A program made the translations under genes and the position numbers. Under the pieces are notes generated by a model. The model was given only the letters and a program-made list of their open reading frames with translations. It was not told the origin of the DNA and searched no databases. This document shows, piece by piece, positions 21,116-32,700 of a stretch of 64,000 bases of DNA. Each line of letters begins with the position of its first letter. The stretch's first letter is position 1. The DNA comes from Neocallimastix lanati (nom. inval.) (Eukaryota > Neocallimastigomycota > Neocallimastigomycetes > Neocallimastigales > Neocallimastigaceae): NCBI GenBank assembly GCA_016946835.1, contig JACVTC010000031.1:472001-536000 (forward strand). The letters run 5' to 3'.

Positions 21116-24100
21116 GTTTTATGTATGAAATGCAATAATTCTTAGTTTGATTTAAATATTTAAGGATGTTGACTACTTTGTTCCAATCTGATACTGTTGG
21201 ATTTGAGTTTTTTCTTGATGCCTTACTAACAGAGAATGATATATCAGGTCTTGTCGATTTAGATACATGTATTAAACAACCAACTGCGCTCTGATAAATA
21301 GTCTTATCAAAAGGTGTTTTATTAATTAGTTTAACGTCATCACCAGTACATGGAGTAGAAGCTTTTTGATTTTCTTTAATATTAAATTTCTTTAAAATAT
21401 TTTCAATATAGTTTTCTTGAGAGATTGTGTATCCGAATTTATTTTTCCTAACATTTAATCCTAAAATATGATTTATTTCTTCACACTTGGATATTTTGAA
21501 ATTGCTCTTAATAATATTAACAATATTAAAAATTTCTTCTTTAATACCTGTTATTAACATGTCATCGACATATAAAGCTACTAAACATATTACATTATTT
21601 TTATTATCCCACTTAACGAATAAGCATTGTTCACTTCTTAGTTGATATAGTCCTTTTTTGATCAAAAATTTGCTAATAGTTTGGTTCCATTCTCGACCAG
21701 CCTGTTTCAATCCATAAAGTGCCTTGTTTAATTTGCAATAACCTTCATTATAATTTTCATGTCCTTCTGGTAGTTTCATATAGATATCATTATGTAACTT
21801 GGCATTGAGATATGCGCCTTTCACATCTAATTGTTGAATGTTCCAATTAAATAAAGAAGCTAATGCTATTGTTAATCTCAAACTTTCTACTGGTAGTGTT
21901 GGAGAAAAAGTTAATTCATAATCGACTCCTTCAATTTGATTATATCCTTTTACTACTAATCTTGCTTTGTATTTTTCTAAATTGTTATTCCCATCATATT
22001 TCTTCGTAAATACCCATCTAGGACTAAGTGGTTTAATTCCTTCTGGTAGCTCTGATATTATGGTCATTGTATTATTTTCCTTTAAATTTTGCAACTCGGT
22101 AGATATAGCTTTAATCCATTCTTCACTTTCTTCGCAAGTAATAGCTTCATAATAGTCTTTTGGATTATTATTTGTAATGTTGGATATTTCCTCCATTTTC
22201 TGAACTTTATGCTTATTATTTTCAAGCGGCATACCTGGTCTTTTAACTCTAATTATTAATTTTTGGTCATTATTGATATTATTATTACAGCTAGTATTAG
22301 CTTTAATCAAATTTTTATCAAATTCTTCATTAAAATTTTTCGTACGAAATTTTTCATCCTTATTATGGATAACTTTATTTTTGGTAAAATTAAATTTATT
22401 AAAATTATTTAATTTATTTAATTTTTTTTCAATAATTGAAAATTTTTCATTAATAAAATCTTTTTTTTCGTTTGTAATTTTATATTTTTTATTTTTTAAA
22501 ATCTTAATTTTAGTTTTATTTTTTACTTCTTCTTTCTCTTTGAAATTTAAATCCTCACTTTTTTTATTCTTTACTAACAACTTAATTTCATTTTTATTTT
22601 TTGAATTATTTTCATTTAAATCTAGGTTTTTATTGCACAGGATTTCAGGATTTTCAGGATTTACAGGATTTTCAATTGAATTATTTTTGTTTTCAATTAA
22701 AATTTCTTTGTTTACTTCATTAGAAATTTTATTAACAGGATCAATTTTAGAATAATTTGAATTTTCATATTTATCAGGACTATTTTGAAATTTATCCAAT
22801 ATTTTGTCATTATTGCCTTGATTATCCTGATAGGAAAGTAATTTAATATTATTATTATATTTATTATTATTATATTGTTTGTTTACTTCTTGTACATTGA
22901 AAGGTATGTTATTTTCAATTAATTTTTTAATATAATTATTATTTTGGATTACATCATTTAATCCATTCATTAATTTATAAATATTATAATTTGATTTTCT
23001 TATTTTATTTTTATAATATTGAATATTTTTATTCGCTGCTTTGTTTATTTTATCTATATCGTTATTTTCATTTCTATTATTCTTCATGTATTCTTGATTA
23101 GAATTATTACTATCAATAATTTTATCTTTATTATAAGTATCTATTATAGTATTTTCATATTTTTGTTTATCTTCATTAATATTTGAATCTTTAATAAAAT
23201 TATTATTATTCTCAAATAAAACTTTTCTATTGTTCTTATTATCAATATCATTTTTCGTGTACTTTTTCGTGTTGTTAGTGTTATTTGACGTGTCATGTTT
23301 GTTATTAAATGTATTATTGATGTTATTCATTATGTTATCCATATTGTTTAATTTATTATCCTTATTATTCATATTTTCAACTGTTGTATTAGTGCTGGAC
23401 ATATTTTTATCATTGTTTATGGCTTTTTCTAATTTTCTTTTTTTATTACTGATGTTATGGTCTTCATTATTATTTATATGGGTGTAAGTTTGTTGAGTAG
23501 ATAACATAGGATTAATAAATATACGTGACTTTGGATTATCATCAAATGTTTCTTTATCTTCAATATTTATATCTTCATAATCATCTATATCGTCGTCAGC
23601 ATATAAAGAAGGTAAATTATATTCTTCGTCGTAAGGTTTTTTGTTTATTAGATTGAAATTTCCTGGAATTTCTTCTTCAAAAACAGCGTCTCGAACTACA
23701 TGAGTTTTTAATGTTTCATAATCCATAATAATATATCCATTTGCATTTATATCATATCCTAAAAATATACCTGGTTTTGAGTTTGAATGAAATTTATTTT
23801 CTTTTAAATTTGGATCTATATAATAGTAAGCTTTACAACCAAAGACTTTTAATTTATCTATATTCACCGGTTTTTTGTAATAAAGTTCATCAGGGATTTT
23901 AAAGTCAATAGAACTTCTTGGAGTTATATTATAAATATAATTAGCGGTTTTAATTGCATCTTCCCAAAAATTTTCACTAAGTTTTGCTTGGTTTAACATT
24001 ACTTTCAATGCATTCTCCAAGGTACCATTAAGTCTTTCAGCTCTGCCATTACTCTGGGGGTTTCTTGGAACGGTAAGTCTTCTTTGAATACCATTTTCTG

Positions 24101-25510
24101 AACAAAATGTTACAAATTTATTAGATGTGTATTCTTTTCCATTATCTGATTGAATCTTAACAACAGTTAAGTTTTGTTCATTGGAGACCATTTTAACAAA
24201 TTGAGCGAAAATATCTGTGACCTCAGATCTTTTCTTCATCAAATAGATCCAGCTTTTCCGACTATAATCATCCAGAAAGGTAATTACATATTTATAATTA
24301 TTTCTCGATAATTTAAGAGGTCCTAGCACGTCTGAATGAATTAATTCCAAAGGTCTTGAAGCGCGGGAGGTAGATTTATTGAATGATGCCTTTTTTAATT
24401 TTGAAGTTTCACAGTCAATACAATTACTTTTCTTAATATTGTGTCCTTCAAGATATTTTCTTAAGTTATTGTTATAAAAATGGCATAGTCTTAAATGCCA
24501 TATCTTTTCGGAATAGTCGTCTAGCTCAAGATTATAAATATTTTGGTCGTTGTTTATATTCCATCTTTTTGACACAATGATATTGCATATATTGGCATCA
24601 TTTTCTTTTGCGATACATAATAAATTCTGGTTCTTATTGGCGAGTCTAAAATATATGTTGTCATCTATAAGTATATAATCAGCTAGATAACCTGCTTTCC
24701 TTAAAATACTATACGAAATAAGATTCTTGTTGAGTTCCTTGGAATATAGTACATCTTCTATTTCGAAAGGTTTATTATTGATATATCCTGATAATGTTCC
24801 TATTTTGGTAATCCTAATTTTTGCTTTGTTTGGCAGGATGAGATTTATTTTGTATTCTCTTATATCTTTAAGGAATTCAATGGAATTTGTAACATGAACT
24901 GATGCTCCAGAATCAATAGTGAATAACAACGATGGAACACCTATGCAATTACACGAATTAGTTTCAATATATTGTTTAATTATTTCCTTGTTTTCGTCAT
25001 TTGTGACAATTTTGTTAATTATTGGCTGAATTATTTTATCAATAATGTTATCAACTCTTGAGATATTCTTGGTTATTCTTCCAGCATTTTTTGGGGTGTG
25101 TTGACGGTTGATGAAGTTTAAATTATTGGTTTCATAAAGAGGGATTTCTGGAATTTCTTCATTTTCACTTTCTTCTCCTAAACTTTGAATTTCTATTGAG
25201 TTAATTTCTCTTGTTTCAGTTTCAGATGATGATGTATCATTATCATAGCAAAATTCAATATCATTTAGTTCATCTTCTCTCAGATTTAATTGACTAAATT
25301 TCTTAGCTATGACTTTTATTTTGTTATTCGGATTTTTAGGGTTAAACGGGCATTTAAAAGCTAGATGATTTTCATTATTGCATATAAAGCAGTATTTTTT
25401 ATTTGAATAATTTTTTCTATTATAACTATTATTACCGAAATTATCGTTACTATTTCTATAATGATTATTATTTTGACTATATCTTTTTTTGCCAAACTCC
25501 TTATTATGAT
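21084..25510 (-). pseudogene. Element E Pol: protease, integrase, RT
   Basis: The frame stays open from about 25510 and includes the Gag CCHC knuckle (C-FI-C-NNEN-H-LAFK-C near 25350-25395). Next come protease (IDSGASVHV, 24929 leftward), the integrase HHCC domain (CIDC), and a catalytic core with Asp in HSDVLGP, Asp in IQSDNGKEY and Glu in NGRAERLN. An Asn-rich, very variable linker of about 450 residues follows, then RT with WVFTKKYDG, LDVKGAYLNA, LYGLKQAG and the catalytic YVDDM. It ends out of frame at 21084, replacing the RNase H start. Role: cDNA synthesis and integration in virus-like particles. Apart from two single-base frame changes it is intact. Confidence 0.9.
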
Positions 25511-26257
25511 GTTAGAGTGATGATATTCACTTTTACCATGTTTATTATGGTGAGTATTCAATTTACTATATTTACTTCTGCTGTCATTCCTGGAAATGAA
25601 TGATACTTCTTTTTCATCCTCATGGATATATGTCTGACGGTTTCTTATTTGTTTTTTCATGTCTTCTAAAATTTTATCAATGTCGTCAGAGATACTGCAT
25701 CTAATTTCTAGAAAGTTTATTTGTTTCTCGGGCAGTCCTTTGTATAAATAAGTTAACTTTTCTCTATTATTAAGTTTTATATTTAGCTCGCTCAATTTTC
25801 CTATGATTTCCAAAAATTCATCAATATAGTTTATGACTTCTTTTTCATTACTGGCGTTTAAGTTTTCTAGTTTCCTATAGAGTTTGGGGATTTCATTCAG
25901 TTCTTCTTCCTTATATTTTTTCTCTAGTAACTTTATTAATGCATAAGCTGATTTTTTTTCTTCTGTTTTATTCTTTATAAACGCTTTGATTTTTGAATTC
26001 ACAGACTTTTTGGTGAAACTAATGACCTTTGAGTTGTTCATCTTGTGCTTCCTAATTTTCTCTTCCCCTTCTTCAGATAGTCCGATGTGTTTATCAGTAT
26101 ACTTGGCGGTAGTTTCATTTATAATCTCTTCGATATCTCTCTCTACATATTCCCCAAGTCCGGCTCCATCTAATTCTAATTTGAAATCTTCGTACCAATC
26201 TTTATAATTGGTCTCTGTCAGGACGTAGTCCATACTATGAATGATTACATCAGACAT
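25361..26257 (-). pseudogene. Element E Gag, frameshifted at the end
   Basis: Copia-type Gag beginning MSDVIIHSMDYVLTETNYKDW with a UBN2-like helical capsid region. Near 25515 the frame slips by one base: residues after YHHSN become Ile-rich nonsense, while the neighbouring frame reads the expected Lys/Asn-rich basic region and CCHC knuckle. So the annotated end is a mutation product and Gag was continuous with Pol. Confidence 0.82.
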
Positions 26258-26431
26258 TTTTTTTTTTGTTTACTTTTCTTTTGTTTATTATTATTTTTTA
26301 TTATTTATAAAAGTTTTATTTATTTATTTTGTCGATTACTCAATTATCGACAACACTAATTATAACTAATTACTAAATTCCTCAATATATTTTTCACACA
26401 TAAATGTATCTTAAAAACACTAGAGAGTCAC

Positions 26432-26445
26432 TGAGACTCTTAATC
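26432..26445 (-). promoter_or_regulatory. Element E primer binding site matching tRNA-Lys(CUU) anticodon arm
   Basis: The plus strand beside the 5' LTR reads TGAGACTCTTAATC. This equals the anticodon stem-loop (positions 27-40) of eukaryotic tRNA-Lys(CUU). An internal, not 3'-end, match implies priming by a tRNA half, as in Drosophila copia. Element G has the same site. Confidence 0.7.
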
Positions 26446-26810
26446 TGACAAAAAATCGTAAATAAATATTTACTTTTTTACTAAAAGTTTTTATTTTTAT
26501 TAAAGAACCTATTTTTTAATAATAATACATGATTTAATATTTTTATATTCATAAAAATTACATTCAATGGAACGTACATATTTATTATATTAAATACATG
26601 ACTTATTAGAAATAATATAAAAGAGGCTTATAAAAAATTTTAAAACTATATTATTTGTATCATAAACTATATAAACTATATATTATTGTAATATATCCTA
26701 TTTATTTATAATATACTATTTAATATTTAATATTTAAAATTATAATAAAATAAAAGTATTGAACAAAGTGTTAATTAAAAATTTAAACTAAAAATACTAA
26801 TTTTCTAACA
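26446..26810 (-). repeat. Element E 5' LTR
   Basis: 365 bp, by eye identical to the 3' LTR. Confidence 0.92.
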
Positions 26811-26815
26811 AATTT

Positions 26816-27204
26816 CAACAACCATAGGATTAGGATTATCCGGTAATATAATAGATTCAAAGGATTGAATTATATAATAGTGAAGGTAACTCAAAACAGA
26901 CAAGGTGATAATTTGAATAGGAATCAATAGGCAGTAATTATTCGTCTGGGAGGAGATAAAATCCGAGATTAAAAGATATAGAAGTCCGGTATTAAAGAGA
27001 TAGTAGATAAGAAGATTTATTCAAAGATTATTAGACTAAGATAGAGAGAACCGGAAGAGTAGGTATTTGTTCTTTGATAGTAGAATAGTAAAAATAGAAA
27101 CCCAACGATTGCCAAAAGATATTGAGAAGGTAGAATTCCTAAAGGTAGAATGTCTGTGGGATAGAGTAAAGGTATTGAGGGCTTGGATTAGCTGGTGCTT
27201 TTAT
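26816..27204 (-). other. Element D leader region (right of insert E)
   Basis: Purine-rich, less AT-rich leader sequence joining the D 5' LTR to 20262. No ORF and no clear tRNA 3'-end match beside the LTR. Confidence 0.55.
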
Positions 27205-27836
27205 TGTAACGGAGGTGCTTCTATTGTAAAGGTGGGATGAGATATAGAAACACAGAAAGGAGAAAACTCAATAGGTTTACACTATCTGTATAAATAATTC
27301 GTTTTATTAGAAATATTTTTTATTAATTATAAAATTTAAAATAATTATTAATATTAATCAACAAGGTAATATTTCGAATTACTTATACGTTAATTATTAT
27401 TAATAAAAGCACGAAGAAAAATATTTTCATTCGTGAAGTTCGCACTATTTATACTTTTAACGGAAAAACAGTTTTAACATGTAAAAATAATTTTAAAGAA
27501 ATATTTAGAAATATGTTTGTAATAATTAATAATGTAAAGTTTCTAGAATATAGATTTTAATTGATGAAAATGAATCTTATCAAAAAAGAATAAAATAATT
27601 TATATAATAAGAATTTCTAAATTCATTTCGGTTAAATTACAAACCGAAAGAATCTTTAACTTTCTATAATTTTATACAGAAAGAATATTCAAGAAGATAT
27701 TATTAATAATTAATAAAATAATTAATAAAATAATTATTTATACAAAATGGGTTGAGGTGTAAGTCGAACCCATGAAGTATTGATCATGGTCAATGTAACT
27801 AACCATTGAACCAAAGTTCTAATTTTACTGACTGAA
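27205..27836 (-). repeat. Element D 5' LTR, main part
   Basis: Matches 15394-16024 of the other LTR up to ...TGACTGAA. The last 12 bases are at 37150-37161, beyond a stack of insertions at this TGAA site. Confidence 0.88.
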
Positions 27837-28765
27837 TGTAAAGAATAATAATTAATTTTTATTAAAATAAAAAATAATTATTAATCTTTATTAAAATAAA
27901 AAATAATTATTAATCTTTATTAAATAAAATAATAATTATTTAATAAAATTTATTAACTTTATTATAAAATATTTTTAATATAAAATTATTATTAATAATT
28001 TAAAATTAATATTGTAAAATTATTATTCTTTATCATTGTATTAATTAATAATATTAAAATAATTAAACATTAATATTTTTTATATTTGTTAAAATTCATT
28101 TGATAATTATATGTTAAGTTTTAATTTAAATAATTGTTACATTAATATAATTTTAAACAAATCTAATATAAATTATAGAATTATAATTTAGAAATAATTA
28201 TAAAATTATATTAAAATCATAATGTAACAAATCAAATGAAAAAAGAATAATTAATATTTAAAAAATTAATTAAAATAAAACAATGTCATGTATAATTGAC
28301 ATTGTTTAAATAAAACAAATGTTAATTGAAGTTTTCCGATTGGAAAATATCGGTTTTTATTCAATTAACATATGATCAATTTTATTAATAATTGATCATT
28401 AAACTTTTTAGGTTTTTCTCCCAAATCTTTTCCTAAAAAGTTATTCATTAAGATTTGGAACTTTACTATAAATAATTCTTGATTTTCTTTATTTTGAAAA
28501 TCAAGAGTTATTATTATAAGAATATAATTATAATAATAAACAAAATAAATTTTTAATTTTTTAAAAATAACAAAATCTAAATAAAAATTATTTTTAATAA
28601 AAAATATTTTAATAAAAATTTTATTTGAACTAATCTCTTATAATAAACTCCTACCCTATTTTAAGTTTCATTAAGTATTTTCTTTTTTTTTAATTTCTCG
28701 ATTAATATTAGTATTAATTGTAGAAAAGGGTTAAATTTAATTAAGTTTAAATTTAATTCTTTACA
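27837..28765 (-). repeat. Solo LTR (TGTAAAG type), TSD CTGAA
   Basis: 929 bp, TGTAAAGAATAA...AATTCTTTACA, flanked by CTGAA (27832-27836, 28766-28770). Near-identical to 62015-62915. Contains the structured module in inverted orientation at 28401-28508. Confidence 0.92.
28388..28508. other. LTR structured module, copy 2 (inverted)
   Basis: In minus sense the helices are CCAAATCTT/AAGATTTGG and ACTTTTTAGG/CCTAAAAAGT, interleaved as in the other copies. GATCAATT/AATTGATC forms the terminal hairpin. Both helices differ from copy 1 yet stay paired. Confidence 0.75.
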
Positions 28766-28772
28766 CTGAATG

Positions 28773-29795
28773 TGTAATAGCTATACTAAAACTAAAATTA
28801 ATTAATATAACTATTATCTACAATTTTAATATTATTTTTACATAATATTAAAATTGAGAAAATAAAATTAAAAAATAAAAATTATACTTAATTATACAGA
28901 GTTTATTATAAGTAAATATAACAAACAATAACCAAGCAACGGCAGAATAGTAGTTGAAAATATTCTTTTTAAAAAAAAACCTTTTATGATTAATAACAGT
29001 TTTTTTTGATATATAAATAAAAAATTTATTTTATTTGTTATTATTTATTATATTTTCTTAAAATAATAACTCTTGATTTCTCAAAGAGAATTCAAGAGTC
29101 CTATTTATATTTTTTAAAAAATTAATCGGTTAAATAAATTTGTTTTCTAATCTTAACAAAAAATCTATTTAGGAAAAGATTAGAAGAAAAACCTAAATAG
29201 TTTTTCGATCAATATTCTAATCATATTGATCATCGTATAATTAAAGAAAACCTATTTGTTAGGAAAAACATTAATTACCGGTTTTCTAATTAATTATAAA
29301 ATATTAAATATTGATAGGATAGGAATTAATGAAAAAAAAAAAGATTTTTTTTTTTTTTTTTTTTTTTTCATTTAAAAATAAAGATTAAATAATATGATAG
29401 ATTAGATACATTTATAGTTTATAATACATTATAAAATACATAATTCATTTTAATTAAAATAACTAATATATTTATGGTAAAATATTAAATACAAATTTAC
29501 ATAATTTTTTGTAAAAATTCTATTTAAATGAATAATAATAATAAGTAAATAAATTTTATATTATTTATATAAATGTATAAAATTATAATATATAAATAAA
29601 TTTAAATCAATATATGAAAATATAACTATTAAATAAATTTATAAGTTAAAATCAATGAATATATTAATTATTATTTAAATAAATAATTATTTAAAAATAA
29701 TTATTATTTTATAAATAATTATAAATTATTAATGATTTTTCATTAATTATAAGAAATATTAATTATTCATTATTGAATAATTATGATTTCTTACA
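28773..29795 (-). repeat. Element C 3' LTR
   Basis: 1023 bp. Carries the structured module (29069-29231) and, in element sense, TTATAATAAACTC about 140 bp from the LTR 3' end, a plausible TATA region. The last coding triplets of gag-pol overlap its start. Confidence 0.94.
29069..29231. other. LTR structured module, copy 3 (element C 3' LTR)
   Basis: Hairpin ACTCTTGA...TCAAGAG. Crossing helices are CTAATCTT (29147)/AAGATTAG and CTATTTAGG/CCTAAATAG (29192). The end hairpin is GATCAATA/TATTGATC. Repeated in the 5' LTR at 34953-35115. Confidence 0.78.
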
Positions 29796-32700
29796 TTGCT
29801 CTTCTTTCTTCTTCTGTTTCTAATGGTTCTGATAATTCTGGATTTCTTTTTGTATATGGCTCAAGCTGAGAGATATGAAATACCGGATGGAGATGGAGGT
29901 TTTCCGGTAACTCCAAACGGTAGTTCATTCTTTGCCCTTTCTCAATGATTTTAAATGGACCGAGATATTGAGAAGCTAATTTTTTCGCCGGTTCATTGGT
30001 AAAGTAGTATCTTCTTAACCATACTAAGTCATTAACATTGAAATTTGGGCCTTCAGCTTTTCCAACATCCGCATATTTTTTGTAGTCTTCTTTTGCCTTT
30101 ATAAGGTGTTTCTTGAGAGATTCGAAATGTGAAGACCAATCCCTAGTTAAGCATGAAGCATTATCCTTTAAAAGAATAGGAGGTGAATCTATAAAACAAT
30201 TGGGATGGAAGCCGTAGTTTGCATAAAAAGGCGACATACCAATGGAACTATGTAGAGAATTATTATAAGCAAACTCACATAAAGGTAGATAATAACACCA
30301 GTCACTTTGAGCAGTAGAACAATAACAACGAAGATATTGTTCAATAACAGCATTCGCACGCTCTACTTGACCATTAGATTGTTGGTGGTGAGCAGTAGCT
30401 AATCTGGGCTTTATCTGAAGGGCATAACACAAGGAGGTCCAAAATTCCGAAGAAAACTGTGAGCCATGATCCGAAATAATGGTTTTAGGAAATCCATGAA
30501 ATTTGAACACATTGAGAAGAAGGAGCTTTGCAGTTTGATCAGCAGAAGGAACATCAGAGCAAGGGACTAAATGGACCATTTTAGTTAAGTGGTCCGATAC
30601 TACCATGATACAAGTACAATCTCTTGAAGTAGGGAGGTAAACAATATAATCGACACCTATAACTTCCCAGGGTTTTGTAGGAATGGGGAGTGGCTGTAAC
30701 TTGCCATACGGTTTATGTCTTCTTATCTTGTTTCTTCCACATACTTCGCATGAATGAACGTAATTAATAACGTCCTTTTTCATATTAGGCCACCAGTAGT
30801 ACCTTCTAAGTTTTTCGAGGGTCCTATCTACCCCCTGATGGCCACTAGTTGGAGTATCATGAAAGGATTTTAGAAGTCTAGCCTTGAGTGATGCTGGCAC
30901 AATTATTCTATTTTGGAAATGTAGGATACCTTTAATGAGGCTGAATATGGAGCTTTTAACTTTACCAGATTTTTCTTGGATCTTTCTTATCGTATCTTGA
31001 CAAAATTTATCAGACAACTGGGACTCTTTTAAGCTATTGATATTTCTGTCGATTGTACAGCAGAATACATCATCATTGATGATAGATGAGCCCTCTAAGG
31101 AGTTATTCTTCTTATAGTCCGGTCTTCTTGACAAGGAATCCGGTTTACCAGAACTAACTCCCGGTCTATAAGCAATTCTAAAGTCAAATTTAGATAAGAA
31201 GAGGCTCCAACGAATTTGCCTCTGATTAAGATGTTGAGGTTTCTTCATATAAAGTAGGTTCCTATGGTCTGTAAGAATTTGAACTGGATATTTGGCACCT
31301 TCAAGATGATGCCTCCATACGTCAAATGCTGTAATAATGGCTAGAAGTTCTTTGTCGTAAATTGTATAATTAACTTCAGCCTTATTCATAGAGCGAGAGT
31401 AAAATGCTACAGGATGTAATAAATTATCCTTAGGGCTAATTTGGGAAAGAATGCAGCCAACAGCAAAATCACTGGCATCTGTTTCTACTACAAATTCTTT
31501 CTCTGGATCGGGAAAGATAAGTACTTCATTGTTGAGGAAAGCATTTTTAAGTTTATTAAATGCATTATTTGCTTCCTCGTTCCATAAGTAATCAGCATTC
31601 TTTTTTAAAAGTTTCCGCAAAGGTTCAATGATTTCAGCAAAATTTTTTATAAATTTTCTGTAGTAATTCCCTAAACCAAGAAAACTTTGGAGTTCTTTGA
31701 TGTTTTTAGGTATGGGCCATTCCAAAATTGATTTTAATTTATCCTTATCCATAGTGAGTCCATGTATAGAAACCGTGAAACCTAAGAATGTAGTTTCAAA
31801 TACGTGAAATTCACATTTTTCTAATTTCACGAATAAGCCATTTTTTATTAGTAGAGTAAGAACATGACGAACATGCTTAATGTGAGTGTCAAAATCAGGA
31901 GAAAAGATAATTATATCATCCAAGTATGCCTGAACAAAGGATCCAGTGATTTCTGACAATGTATCTTGTATGAATCTTTGAAAAACTGAAGGAGCATTAC
32001 GTAAGCCGAAAGGCATTACAAGATACTCGAAATGACCTATTGGAGTACGGAAGGCTGTAAGATACTCATGTCCTTCCTTTATTCTGACAAGATTATACGC
32101 AGACCTTAAGTCAAGTCTGGTAAAAATCTTTGATCCTTTAAATACTTCCATTAAATCGTTAATCCTTGGCAGTGGGTAACTATTACGGATTGTAATAGCA
32201 TTCAGACGGCGATAATCCACGCATAACCTGAGAGAACCATCGTGTTTTCTAACAAACAATATTGGAGCACCAGCTGGGGATTTTGATTTTCGAATGAAGC
32301 CTTTAGTTAAATTTTCTTCGATATATTCTTTCAAGGCTTTCATTTCCACCGTAGTTAAAGGATATATTGGTCCAAAGAATAATTGTCCTCCAGGGATCAA
32401 ATCGATTGTTATGTCATAGCTCCGGTGGGGAGGTAATTTATCAGCTTCTTCTTTTTTAAAGACTTTCACTAGATCTGAATAGTATTTTTGAATGATTTCT
32501 TTAGTACTAAGTTTCTTATTATTGAGAATTTTATCTTTATTTCTAAGTTCCATATTATTGAGAATTTTATTTTTATTTCTAAGTTTCTTATTATTGAGAA
32601 TTTTATTTTTATTTCTAAGTTTCTTATTATTGAGAATTTTATTTTTATTTCTAAGTTTCTTATTATTGAGAATTTTATTTTTATTTTTAAGTTCATTTTT

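Larger units (their letters stand above)
20268..26810 (-). mobile_element. Element E: Ty1/copia-like retrotransposon
   Basis: Two LTRs of 365 bp look identical (20268-20632, 26446-26810), flanked by AATTT (20263-20267, 26811-26815). Order on the minus strand is Gag, protease, integrase, RT, RNase H, which defines copia. One frame change in Gag and one before RNase H break an otherwise single gag-pol frame. The insertion lies in the leader of element D. Identical LTRs mean it is recent. Confidence 0.93.

Noticed and set aside
22273-22755. 160-codon Phe/Leu-rich plus-strand frame
   Set aside because: Antisense of the Asn/Lys-rich linker in element E Pol; composition is fully explained by that.
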